Shown here: one piece after another, positions 1-9,365 of the stretch | Numbering within the stretch: the stretch's first letter is position 1 | Layout of the letters: every line of letters begins with the position of its first letter | Assembly (NCBI GenBank): GCA_017853555.1 | Contig: JAFMJH010000001.1 | Span: 1 to 64,000, forward strand | DNA: 64,000 nt | From: Steroidobacteraceae bacterium | GTDB lineage: Bacteria > Pseudomonadota > Gammaproteobacteria > Steroidobacterales > Steroidobacteraceae | Direction of reading: 5' to 3' | Made by a program: the position numbers and the translations under genes | Notes under the pieces: model-generated | The model's database searches: none | The model's input: the letters and a program-made list of their open reading frames with translations, nothing else | Told to the model about the DNA's origin: nothing

Positions 1-51
1 AAGGACCAAGGGATTATGAGTCCCCTGCACTAACCGCTGTGCTACGGGCCC
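1..51 (-). tRNA. Partial tRNA with CAT anticodon, truncated at the window edge; tRNA-Ile2(CAT) or elongator tRNA-Met
   Basis: Reverse complement reads GGGCCCGTAGCACAGCGGTTAGTGCAGGGGACTCATAATCCCTTGGTCCTT: D-arm, anticodon stem GGGGA/TCCCT and loop CTCATAA. The D-arm/anticodon region resembles ileX more than metT; the 3' half is outside the window. Confidence 0.8.
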
Positions 52-142
52 GCCGCGGGCGCAAGTTTAGCAACCCTTTGCGCGTCGTGTGGCGACACCG
101 TAGCATCGGGTCTCTCCCGTTGTTTCGCCGAGGATCCCGATC

Positions 143-751
143 ATGAAGCTCTACTACTCGCCGGGCGCCTGTTCGCTCGCTTCCCACATCGCGCTGTACG
201 AAACCGGTCTGCCGTTCGAGGCGGTGAAAGTCGAAGGACGTGCCCAGAAAAAAGCGGGTGGCGAAGACTACGCGAGCGTCACCGCGAAAAATTACGTGCC
301 CGCGTTGCGACTCGACGACGGTCAAGTGCTCACCGAAGGTACGGCGATCCTGCCTTACGTGGCCGATCGCAAGCCGGAGTCGGGGCTGGCGCCCGCCGCG
401 GGCACGATCGAGCGCTATCGATTGCACGAGTGGCTCGGCTACATCAACAGCGAAGTCCACAAGAATTTCGGACCGTTCTTCGCGCCCGGCACGACCGACG
501 AGCAAAAAGCGGCGGCCAAGGCGAACCTCGGCAAGCGCTTCGACTTCGTGCAGGCCGAGCTCGGCGACAAGCCGTTTTTGCTCGGCACGCACTTCACGGT
601 GGCCGACGCGTATCTCTTCACGGTGCTGGGCTGGTGCGGTTATGTCGGCATCGATCTCGGCCAGTGGGCCGGACTCAAGTCCTATCACACGCGCATCGCG
701 GCGCGCCCGGCCGCGCAATCGGCCATGAAAGCCGAGGGTCTCATCAAATGA
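143..751 (+). CDS. Glutathione S-transferase family protein
   Basis: N-terminus MKLYYSPGACSLASHIALYETGLPFE and C-terminal FTVADAYLFTVLGW are typical of GSTs. Confidence 0.93.
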   Translation: MKLYYSPGACSLASHIALYETGLPFEAVKVEGRAQKKAGGEDYASVTAKNYVPALRLDDGQVLTEGTAILPYVADRKPESGLAPAAGTIERYRLHEWLGYINSEVHKNFGPFFAPGTTDEQKAAAKANLGKRFDFVQAELGDKPFLLGTHFTVADAYLFTVLGWCGYVGIDLGQWAGLKSYHTRIAARPAAQSAMKAEGLIK

Positions 752-1056
752 GCAAACCTGGGTACCTGCTGGTACAAGGATCAGTAACCGATGTGGAAGG
801 CTTCAAGGCCTATGGGGCAGCCTTGCCGCCGATCTACGCGAAGTTCGGTGGCCACTACCTCACGGTCACGCCTGCTTCGAAAGTCGAGATCGCCGAGGGT
901 GACGCACGCAACGAAAGCATCCTGATCGCGAAGTTTCCATCGAAGGAAGCCGCGTGGGGCTTTTGGAAATCGGCCGAGTACGAAGCGGCAAAGAAATTGC
1001 GCGAAGGCAAGGGCCGATTCTTCGTCACCGTGCTCGAGGGACTCGAGGGCGCATGA
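748..1056 (+). CDS. DUF1330-like small protein
   Basis: ATG at 748 overlaps the upstream TGA. MSKPGYLLVQGSVTDVEGFKAYGAALPPIYAKFGGHYL...ILIAKFPSKEAAWGFWKSAEYEAAKKLR matches the DUF1330 pattern. Confidence 0.85.
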   Translation: MSKPGYLLVQGSVTDVEGFKAYGAALPPIYAKFGGHYLTVTPASKVEIAEGDARNESILIAKFPSKEAAWGFWKSAEYEAAKKLREGKGRFFVTVLEGLEGA

Positions 1057-3053
1057 AATCCTTCGGCGCGATCCTGCAAGAGCGCTTGTCACGGCGCGGC
1101 TTCGTCGCACTCGGCGCCGCGGGTGTCGCGGCATCGCTGCCGTCGCTGTCGCTCGCCGATGCGCGACGCTCACCGTCGGCGAGTATCGATCTTGTCGGTA
1201 TCGCGCCGTCGCGTCGTGACGACTTGTTGCTGTCGCCCGAACTCAAAAGTTCGCCGCTGCTCGCCTGGGGCGATCCGTTGTGGAGCGATGATACCGGCTG
1301 GCATGCGCGCGATCTGCGCACGCTGGATTGGCTGGATGCGGACTCCGCGGCTCGGCAGGCGCGCCGTTTCGGTGCCAACAACGATGCGATCGTGTTCTTT
1401 CCAGATCCCGGCGAAACTTCGCGCGGACTGTTGTGCGTCAATCACGAGTACGTCACGGCCGAACTGAGTTTTGCCGGCTTGCCGGGCAGCGCCCGCGAGC
1501 GAGCGGCCGCACGCGAGCGATGGATCGCAAGCTATCCGCAAGCCGTGGCGTGGATGCAAGCCGCGCACGGCGTGAGCGTGGTTCGCATCGGTCGCGAGCG
1601 CGACGGCTGGCAGGTGGCGCGGGGCGCACCGCAGACGCGGCGCATCACGGCGACGACACCGATGGACATCATGGGACCTGCGCGCGGACACGCGCTGCTG
1701 CGGACCAATGCGGACCCTTCGGGCACACGCGTGTTCGGCACGTTCGCGAACTGCTCGGCGGGCCGTACGCCCTGGGGCACGTTTCTCACGTCCGAAGAGA
1801 ACATCGACGACTATTTCGGCAAGACTCGCTCGTGGGCGAGCGACACCGAAGAGTTCGTGCTGCTCGACGCATTCGCGCGCTTCCCCACGGGCGAGGCATC
1901 CTTGTACGGCTGGGAGCACGTCGATCGTCGTTTCGACGTGCGGGCGGAACCACGCGAGCAACTACGATTCGGCTGGATCGTCGAGATCGACCCGCAGGAT
2001 CCGACTTCAACGCCGCGCAAGCGCACGGCGCTCGGACGTTTTTCGCACGAGAGCGCGACCACGATCGTCGCGCCCGACGGCCGTGTGGTCGTCTACATGG
2101 GCGACGACGACAAATTCGAATACGCCTACAAATTCGTCTCGCGCGACCGCTTCGATCCGAAAAATGCTGCTGCCAATCGCGACCTGCTCGATCACGGCAC
2201 TTTGTATGCAGCGCGCTTCGATGCGTCGGGCCGCGGCGAGTGGTTGCCGCTGGTGCACGACGAGAAGGGTCCGCTCAATTCGAAAGCGGGCTTCAAAGAT
2301 CAAGGCGCGGTCGTCATCAAGTGTCGTGCGGCGGCGGATCTGATGGGCGCGACGCCGATGGATCGCATCGAAGATTTCGAGCCGAATCCGTTGACTGGTC
2401 GGGTCTACATGGCCTGCACCAAGAATGCGGACCGCGAACAGCGATCGCGTCGCGATCAGTACATGGGTCGCGAAATCGAGCTCGGCGTCGATATCGCGAA
2501 CCCGCGGGCGAAGAATGATTACGGACACATCATCGAAGTCATCGAACGCGGTGACGACCCGACGAGTCGCACGTTCGCGTGGAACGTGTTCATATTGGCC
2601 GGTGATCCGCGCAACGCGGAGACCAAGTTTCTGACGCGGCGCGACGACATCGCGCCCGGCAAGGTCAGCCGCGGTGACACCTACTTCGCCGGTTACGCCG
2701 CACGCGATGCGGTGAGCCCGCTCGCCTGTCCGGACAACGTCGGTTTCGATCCGTCGGGGCGCCTCTGGATCGTGACGGACTCCGATCACGATCTCGCGAA
2801 CGACGGCTGCTTCGTCGTCCCCACGCACGGCGCCGAACGCGGTCGACTGAAACAGATCGTGAGTGCGCCGGTCGGTGCGGAAGTGACCGGTTGCGAGTTC
2901 ACGCCCGACGGCAAGTCCTTGTTCCTGGGCATCCAGCACCCTGGCGAAGGTGGCACGGTCGATGCGCCGGCGAGCCATTGGCCCGATGGCGACGGTTTGC
3001 CGGCGCGATCCGCCCTCGTCGTCATCGAACGCAAGGACGGCAGACCGCTGTAA
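1053..3053 (+). CDS. PhoX-family (DUF839) predicted phosphatase with N-terminal signal sequence
   Basis: Starts MKSFGAILQERLSRRGFVALGAAGVAASLPSL (twin-Arg SRRGF). Internal motifs LLCVNHEY, GRFSHES and YMGDDDKFEYAYKF are typical of DUF839/PhoX. Overlaps the previous stop. Confidence 0.85.
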   Translation: MKSFGAILQERLSRRGFVALGAAGVAASLPSLSLADARRSPSASIDLVGIAPSRRDDLLLSPELKSSPLLAWGDPLWSDDTGWHARDLRTLDWLDADSAARQARRFGANNDAIVFFPDPGETSRGLLCVNHEYVTAELSFAGLPGSARERAAARERWIASYPQAVAWMQAAHGVSVVRIGRERDGWQVARGAPQTRRITATTPMDIMGPARGHALLRTNADPSGTRVFGTFANCSAGRTPWGTFLTSEENIDDYFGKTRSWASDTEEFVLLDAFARFPTGEASLYGWEHVDRRFDVRAEPREQLRFGWIVEIDPQDPTSTPRKRTALGRFSHESATTIVAPDGRVVVYMGDDDKFEYAYKFVSRDRFDPKNAAANRDLLDHGTLYAARFDASGRGEWLPLVHDEKGPLNSKAGFKDQGAVVIKCRAAADLMGATPMDRIEDFEPNPLTGRVYMACTKNADREQRSRRDQYMGREIELGVDIANPRAKNDYGHIIEVIERGDDPTSRTFAWNVFILAGDPRNAETKFLTRRDDIAPGKVSRGDTYFAGYAARDAVSPLACPDNVGFDPSGRLWIVTDSDHDLANDGCFVVPTHGAERGRLKQIVSAPVGAEVTGCEFTPDGKSLFLGIQHPGEGGTVDAPASHWPDGDGLPARSALVVIERKDGRPL

Positions 3054-3083
3054 GCGCGCGCGCCGCGCCGTACAATCGGGGGC

Positions 3084-4115
3084 ATGAACATCCCCGAACG
3101 CCAAGTCCGCTACCAACTCGTCAAACAAGCACAAGGCTTTGCCCTGCAACGCCAGGAGGGTGCAGCCACACGGCCCCCTGGCGCGGGCGAAGTGGTGCTG
3201 CGGGTACGTGCCTGCTCGCTCAACCGGCGCGACGTGATGGTGAAGAAAGGGTTCTATCCCGTCGGCGCCAAAGATTCTCTCGTGCCGCTCTCCGATGGTG
3301 CAGGCGAAATCGTCGCGGTCGGCAGTGGCGTGAAGCATTTCAAAGAAGGTGATCGCGCCGCAGCAATCTTTTTCCAGAACTGGATTTCGGGTCGCCCCAC
3401 GGCGACGACCGGCGCGTCGGCCTTGGGCGGCGCGCTCGACGGCATGCTTGCGCAGTACGTGACGCTGTCGGCCGAGGGTCTGGTGCCGTTGCCCAAGCAG
3501 ATGACTTTTGAAGAAGCGGCTTCGCTGCCCTGCGCCGCAGTGACCGCGTGGCATGCACTCGTCACGCGCGGACACATGCGTGCCGGCGACACGGTACTCC
3601 TGCAAGGCACGGGCGGCGTATCCGTGTTCGGATTGCAATTCGCGTTCGCCGCCGGCGCGCATCCGGTGATCACGAGCTCGAGCGACGAGAAGCTCCTGCG
3701 CGCCAAGGCACTCGGTGCGGCAGCGATCATCAACTACAAGTCCACGCCCGAGTGGTCGAAGGCCATGCTCGCGGCCACGAACGGCGTGGGCGCACACCAT
3801 ATCCTGGAAGTCGGTGGCTCGGGCACGCTCGCGCAATCGCTCGCCTGCGTGGCGCCGGGTGGCAACGTCGCGCTGATCGGCGGTTTGAGCGGTTTCGGCG
3901 GTGACATCCCGGCCGTGAGTCTCATCGGTCGCAACGCGAGCGTGACGGGCATCTTCGTCGGTTCACGCGCCGACTTCGAGGCGATGCTGCAATTCATGAC
4001 CCAGCATGCGATTCGACCCGTCATCGATCGTCGCTTCGCGTTCGACGACGCCGCGGCCGCCTACGATTACATGGATACCGGCAACCATTTCGGCAAACTC
4101 GTGATCGACGTTTGA
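3084..4115 (+). CDS. Zinc-dependent/quinone oxidoreductase-type alcohol dehydrogenase
   Basis: MDR superfamily: RACSLNRRDVMVKKGFYP, GDTVLLQGTGGVSVFGLQFA, VGGSGTLAQSLACVAPGGNVALIGG. Confidence 0.9.
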   Translation: MNIPERQVRYQLVKQAQGFALQRQEGAATRPPGAGEVVLRVRACSLNRRDVMVKKGFYPVGAKDSLVPLSDGAGEIVAVGSGVKHFKEGDRAAAIFFQNWISGRPTATTGASALGGALDGMLAQYVTLSAEGLVPLPKQMTFEEAASLPCAAVTAWHALVTRGHMRAGDTVLLQGTGGVSVFGLQFAFAAGAHPVITSSSDEKLLRAKALGAAAIINYKSTPEWSKAMLAATNGVGAHHILEVGGSGTLAQSLACVAPGGNVALIGGLSGFGGDIPAVSLIGRNASVTGIFVGSRADFEAMLQFMTQHAIRPVIDRRFAFDDAAAAYDYMDTGNHFGKLVIDV

Positions 4116-5143
4116 TCGAGAACTTCTTCAATATCCGCCGCGAACGCGACGAGCCGATGGTGGCGGCGTTCGTGATCGAGACGCGCGGCTCGACGTATCG
4201 TAAGCCGGGCGCGTTCATGCTGTTCGACGGCGCCGAAGGCCGATGCGGACTGCTGAGCGGCGGATGTCTCGAAGGCGATCTGCACGATCACGCGCGAGCA
4301 CTGCTGACATCGGAGGCGCGCTGCCTCGAGCGCAGTTACGATTCGCGCGGCTCGGACGACCCGATCTGGGGACTCGGGCTCGGCTGCGAAGGCTTGATGC
4401 GCGTGTTGCTGCTGAAGATCGACGCGACCAACGCCTACGCACCGGTCGCGACCTTGCTCGCCGCCGCGCAGGCGCGGCGCCGAACGGCAGCGGCGATCCA
4501 CATCCGCGACGGTCGAGTGCAGTGCTGCGATGCGGATCACAAACACAGCGACGCGACGCTCGCGCACTGCGCAGCGGTCGCCGGACGCGGTGGCGCAGAA
4601 CTCGAAGCGCCGTGGTTCTTCATTGCCGCCGAACGGACGCCGCGCATTCTGATTTGCGGCGCCGGACCCGACGCTGAGCCGGTTTGCCGTTATGCCGCCT
4701 CGCTCGGATGGCAGGTGACGATCGTCGATCATCGCCCTGCGTACATCGACACGAATCGATTCGTCGACGCCGCGCAGATTTCTTTGGTCGAACTCGACAC
4801 GCTCGCCGACGCTTTGCCGTTGCACGATGTCGATGCGGCGATCGTGATGAGTCATCATCTGATCGCCGACGGTCGATACCTCGCCGCGCTAGCACAAGGG
4901 TCGATGCCGTACGTGGGGTTGCTCGGCCCCGCCGCGCGCCGCGAACGTCTTTATGCGGAAATCGGTGATGCCGCGAGCACCCTGCGCGAGCGCCTGCGGG
5001 CGCCGATCGGGCTCGATCTCGGCGGGCGTACGCCCGAAGCGATTGCGCTATCGATCGTGGCCGAGATTCAGGCGGTGTTGCACGGTCGAAACGGCAGACC
5101 GTTTTCCGCGCAGGATCACCAAGGTACTTTCTCGCCCGTGTAA
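4112..5143 (+). CDS. XdhC/CoxI family protein
   Basis: TTG start overlaps the previous TGA. FVIETRGSTYRKPGAFMLF, LLSGGCLEGDL, ILICGAGPDAEPVCRYAASLGWQVTIVDHRPAYID, GLDLGGRTPEAIALSIVAEIQAV. Confidence 0.9.
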   Translation: MIENFFNIRRERDEPMVAAFVIETRGSTYRKPGAFMLFDGAEGRCGLLSGGCLEGDLHDHARALLTSEARCLERSYDSRGSDDPIWGLGLGCEGLMRVLLLKIDATNAYAPVATLLAAAQARRRTAAAIHIRDGRVQCCDADHKHSDATLAHCAAVAGRGGAELEAPWFFIAAERTPRILICGAGPDAEPVCRYAASLGWQVTIVDHRPAYIDTNRFVDAAQISLVELDTLADALPLHDVDAAIVMSHHLIADGRYLAALAQGSMPYVGLLGPAARRERLYAEIGDAASTLRERLRAPIGLDLGGRTPEAIALSIVAEIQAVLHGRNGRPFSAQDHQGTFSPV

Positions 5144-5832
5144 AGGATGATCTCCGCGTCCTGCGTGAGTTCATCGATGTGTTTCATCACCGCGGCGACG
5201 CTCTGCGTCGCGCTCACCGCCGCCGGCATGCCGCCACCACCCTGGCGGAACAGACGCGTGTCGACCATGCCCGGCGCGAGAATGCCGACCTTGATGCCCC
5301 GCTCGCGCAGCTCGGCCTGCATCACGCGCATCGCCATGTTCACGCCGGCTTTGCTGATGCGATAGAAGAACAACCGTCCGACCTGTCGCGTGTTGGTGAT
5401 CGAAGACAACCCACTCGTGATGGTGACGATTTTCTTTTGTGCGCCGGCCAGCACATGCGGCAAAAACGTCTTGGCCATGGCGAGCGGGCCATAGGTGTTG
5501 ACGCGCATCACCTCTTCGAACGTCGAATAGTCGAGCACGTCGAATGCCTGCTTCTCGCGATCACCCAGCAGACCGGCATTGTTGAGCAGCACGTCGATGG
5601 CCGTACCGGCGTGGCGCGCAGCCGCAGCGTCGATCGAAGCCCCATCGCCGACGTCGAGCGACTCGACCGAGACATTCGGATATTTGGCGGCCAGCGCGAG
5701 CAATTCTGCCGCGTCGTCCAGGTTGCGGGCGGTCGCGATCACGCGCCAACCGCGCGCGGCATATTGCGCCACGAACTCGAGCCCCAAGCCGCGATTGCAG
5801 CCGGTGATCAGAATGACGGGTCGATCGCTCAT
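5116..5832 (-). CDS. SDR family oxidoreductase
   Basis: MSDRPVILITGCNRGLGLEFVAQYAARGWRVIATAR, NNAG, YRISKAGVN. Confidence 0.92.
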   Translation of the reverse strand: MSDRPVILITGCNRGLGLEFVAQYAARGWRVIATARNLDDAAELLALAAKYPNVSVESLDVGDGASIDAAAARHAGTAIDVLLNNAGLLGDREKQAFDVLDYSTFEEVMRVNTYGPLAMAKTFLPHVLAGAQKKIVTITSGLSSITNTRQVGRLFFYRISKAGVNMAMRVMQAELRERGIKVGILAPGMVDTRLFRQGGGGMPAAVSATQSVAAVMKHIDELTQDAEIILYTGEKVPW

Positions 5833-8363
5833 GTTCTCTTTTTCACTCCGCGTACGGGCTCGGCTTCGAGGGGATTCTCGGGCCAATGATGCCGAGGATA
5901 ACGGCCCCGCATGTCCTTGCGTACTTCGACGTAGGCGTTGCGCCAAAAACTCGCCAGGTCGGCGGTGACTTGCAGCGGGCGTTGGGCGGGCGACAGCAAC
6001 TGGAACGTGACCGGCAACTTGCCGAGCGCCAGACGCGGAGTCGCGGCGAGACCGAAGACTTCCTGCATCCGCATCGACGCGGACGGCGCAAGATCACCCT
6101 GATAATCGATGCGCACGCGCGAGCCCGTGGGCAAGCCGAGATGACTCGGCAACCATTCGTCCAGCTTGCGTACGCCGGCATGACCGAGACGGTGCTGCAG
6201 CATCTCGAGCAGAGGGAGTTTGGCGAGATGGCTGCGTCGCGTGACGCCCGACAACCACGGTGCCAGCCAGGCTTCGCGATCGACGAGCAAGGCGTCCGCG
6301 GCAAACGCGGGCCAGGATGCGACGTCGTGCAATTCCAGACGACGGGCCAACTCGACCCGCGCACAAAAACTGCGACAGACCTCGTCCCAAGGCAAGCAGT
6401 CGAGACCCATCTCGGCGATGCCGTCCAGCATCGCCTGTAATGCATGCTCGGGATCGATCTGCGTGAGCGGTCGTTCGTCGATGATGAGCGCGTCGAGCTT
6501 GACCAGGCGGCGCATCACCACGCATTGCTCGCGCGTGGACCACGCGACTTCGTCGACGGTTTGCAGGCGCGCGCCCGCGGCCTGTTCGAGCATCGGGCGA
6601 TCGATCGCGGCCGCCAGTTGAATCCGCGCTTCGCGATCACGATCGTCGAGATCCACGGCGACAAGGTACTCCGCGGACGCCAGACGATCGGTGCGTGCAA
6701 AGTGGGCGCCACGCCCGTTCGCGAGCAGGAATCGACCGTCACTGCCGGCCCGACGTTTGCCGATGCGATCGGGATAGGCGCAGGCGAGCAAGCCTGCGGC
6801 ATCGAGCATCGCGGCCGTCTGCGGTGCGCTCGCGTCCATCCGTCGCTCGTATTGTTTGGCAGCCTCGCGGATGCGCGACCAGGCGCCACGATCGACTTCG
6901 CCGCCCGCGAATCGCGAATCGAGCAAGTCGAGACGGGTCGTGACGTCGAGATCGGTCACGTCGCCCGCTCGCCCGCGCAGCAGATCACGTTCGCTGAGCA
7001 GCGCGGCGAGTTTTGCGCCGAGCGACAAGACGCCGCGTCGTTGCGCCTCGATCAACAGATGCGCGAGTCGCGGATGCATCGGCAAATGCGCGAGCGCTCG
7101 ACCATGGGCCGTGATACGCCCGGCAGCATCAAGGGCACCGAGTCGACTCAGCAGGTCGCGCGCACCATCGAGCGTGGCCGGCGGTGGCGTGTCCAACCAC
7201 GGCATCACGCTCGCCTCGGTCGTTCCCCACTCGGCAAGATCAAGGGCGAGCGGCGCGAGATCCGCTTCCAGAATCTCGGCGCGCGCAAATGCCGCAAGAC
7301 TGCGCTGCGCGCCCTCGCTCCAGAGTCGATAGCAGCGTCCTGCGGCGACGCGACCCGCGCGACCGGCGCGCTGATCGGCCGAGGCGCGTGAGATGCGCTG
7401 CGTTTCAAGTCGACTCATGCCCGATACCGGATCGAACACCGATCGACGTACAAGCCCCGCATCGACCACCACGCGTATGCCGGGCAGCGTGACGCTGGTC
7501 TCGGCGATGTTGGTCGACAGGATGACGCGACGCGGGCTCTTCGGATCAAAGGCGAGTGCAACTTCTTGCGCAGCCGGATCGAGATCGCCGTACAAAGGAA
7601 ACGTCAGCACGCCTTGCTGCAAAACTTCGGGCGCGGCGCCGAGCATGTCGCGGACGCGGCGTATCTCGGCCGCGCCCGGCAAAAACACGAGCACGTCGCC
7701 TTCGGTTTCGCGCAAGGCGCGACGCGTCGTGCTCGTCACTGCGCGCTCGAGGTCACCGCCGCCCGGCAAGAGCGGCAAGCCGGAGCCGACGTACTCGATC
7801 GTCACCGGGAACGCGCGCCCTTGTGACGTGACGATCGGCGTGTGCTCGCCGAGCAATGCGGCGACGGCAACGCCATCGAGCGTCGCCGACATCACGAGCA
7901 GACGCAAATCGCTGTCCAAGGTGCGACGCGCATCGAGACACAGCGCGAGACCGAGATCCGCCTGCAAGCTGCGTTCGTGAAACTCGTCGAACAACACCGC
8001 CGCGACATCCTCGAGCGTCGGATCGGTTTGCAGCATGCGCGTCAATACGCCCTCGGTGATCACTTCGATGCGCGTCGCGCGACTGACGCGCGTGTCGAGG
8101 CGCATGCGATAGCCCACCGTCGCGCCGACGCTCTCGCCCAAGGTCGCGGCCATGCGCTGCGCCACGCCACGCGCCGCGACGCGTCGCGGCTCGAGCATCA
8201 AAATTTTTCGACCCCGCACCCAGGGTTCGTCCAGCAACGCGAGCGGCACGACCGTGCTCTTGCCCGCACCCGGTGGCGCCTGCAACACCGCCGCGGACGC
8301 GGACGCGAGTGCGCCGCGCAAGGCGGGCAACGCTTCGGTGATGGGCAGTTCGGGCAGGCGCAT
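5829..8363 (-). CDS. hrpB: ATP-dependent helicase HrpB
   Basis: From internal ATG at 8363: MRLPELPITEALPALRGAL...LQAPPGAGKST, DEFHERSLQADLGLALCLDARR, VMSATLDG, STNIAETSVTLPGIRVVVDAG, RAGRAGRVAAGRCYRLW. Confidence 0.94.
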   Translation of the reverse strand: MRLPELPITEALPALRGALASASAAVLQAPPGAGKSTVVPLALLDEPWVRGRKILMLEPRRVAARGVAQRMAATLGESVGATVGYRMRLDTRVSRATRIEVITEGVLTRMLQTDPTLEDVAAVLFDEFHERSLQADLGLALCLDARRTLDSDLRLLVMSATLDGVAVAALLGEHTPIVTSQGRAFPVTIEYVGSGLPLLPGGGDLERAVTSTTRRALRETEGDVLVFLPGAAEIRRVRDMLGAAPEVLQQGVLTFPLYGDLDPAAQEVALAFDPKSPRRVILSTNIAETSVTLPGIRVVVDAGLVRRSVFDPVSGMSRLETQRISRASADQRAGRAGRVAAGRCYRLWSEGAQRSLAAFARAEILEADLAPLALDLAEWGTTEASVMPWLDTPPPATLDGARDLLSRLGALDAAGRITAHGRALAHLPMHPRLAHLLIEAQRRGVLSLGAKLAALLSERDLLRGRAGDVTDLDVTTRLDLLDSRFAGGEVDRGAWSRIREAAKQYERRMDASAPQTAAMLDAAGLLACAYPDRIGKRRAGSDGRFLLANGRGAHFARTDRLASAEYLVAVDLDDRDREARIQLAAAIDRPMLEQAAGARLQTVDEVAWSTREQCVVMRRLVKLDALIIDERPLTQIDPEHALQAMLDGIAEMGLDCLPWDEVCRSFCARVELARRLELHDVASWPAFAADALLVDREAWLAPWLSGVTRRSHLAKLPLLEMLQHRLGHAGVRKLDEWLPSHLGLPTGSRVRIDYQGDLAPSASMRMQEVFGLAATPRLALGKLPVTFQLLSPAQRPLQVTADLASFWRNAYVEVRKDMRGRYPRHHWPENPLEAEPVRGVKKRT

Positions 8364-8414
8364 TCGAGATCCAGGGCGTTGCAAGTTCGTGGCGGATTGT
8401 ATGCAATCACGATC

Positions 8415-9365
8415 ATGAAGTTCCTGCGACGTTTGGTACTGGGATTGCTCGCGTCGATCGCGCTCTTGTGGCTTGCGCTCACGGCGTGGGCCTACTGGCC
8501 GGGCGAGCCTGAAATACCGGTCTCGAAGCTCGCGACCGCCGACGACCGCTTCATCGTCGTGAACGGGACCCGCCTGCGCTATCGCGAGTGGGGCGAGTCC
8601 GCCCCGGGGCGCCCGGACCTGCTCCTGCTGCACGGCTTCGGAAATTCCCTGCAGAGCTTTCGCGAGCTCGCGCCACGATTGGCGCCCCACGCCCACGTCA
8701 TCGCCATCGACATGGCGGGCTACGGACTGTCGGACAAACCCGTCGCGTTCGATTACCACAACGGCCCGCAGGCCAAACTCCTGATCGCGGCCGCGCATCA
8801 ACTCGGCCTGCGGCACGTGGTGTACGTCGGGCATTCATTGGGCGGTGCCGTGGCATTGCAAGCTGCCGTATACGACACGGACGCCGGCGGCTTGGTGCTG
8901 CTCAACCCCGGCATCATCAGTACCGGCGTTCCGAAAGTCGTGCAGGTCACGCTGCCGCCGTTGCCCCGCCTGTCGGCGAAATTGTTCGGCAGCCGGGAAT
9001 TCAGAAGTGATTTTTTGAAGAAGTCTTACGTCGATCCGCAGCTCGTCACGCCTGCGGTGATCGACGAGGTGATGCTCGGAGCACGTGCGGAAGGTTACAT
9101 GGCCGGCATGACGTCATTGATGCAGCAATATTCCGAAGGCGAAGAAGTGCGACTTGCCGCACGAGTGAAAGTCCCCACGCTGATTCCGTGGGGCAACGAA
9201 GATCGAAACAAGCCGCGCTCCGAAGCCGACGCCTTGCAGCAACTGATTGCCGGTTCGAAGTTGGTGCGTTTCGACGGCGCGGGGCATTACGTCCACGAAG
9301 AAGCGGCGGCGGGTGTTGCCGCCGCGATCACCGATTGGCTCAGCGAGGTCGACCCCGCCCGTTGA
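8415..9365 (+). CDS. Membrane-anchored alpha/beta hydrolase
   Basis: N-terminal TM segment; [10 protein letters not shown]; nucleophile elbow GHSLGG; C-terminal GAGHYVHEE. Confidence 0.9.
   Translation: MKFLRRLVLGLLASIALLWLALTAWAYWPGEPEIPVSKLATADDRFIVVNGTRLRYREWGESAPGRPDLLLLHGFGNSLQSFRELAPRLAPHAHVIAIDMAGYGLSDKPVAFDYHNGPQAKLLIAAAHQLGLRHVVYVGHSLGGAVALQAAVYDTDAGGLVLLNPGIISTGVPKVVQVTLPPLPRLSAKLFGSREFRSDFLKKSYVDPQLVTPAVIDEVMLGARAEGYMAGMTSLMQQYSEGEEVRLAARVKVPTLIPWGNEDRNKPRSEADALQQLIAGSKLVRFDGAGHYVHEEAAAGVAAAITDWLSEVDPAR

Noticed and set aside
2007-3836. 609 aa minus-strand ORF
   Set aside because: Antisense to the PhoX-like gene and the MDR gene; composition artefact.
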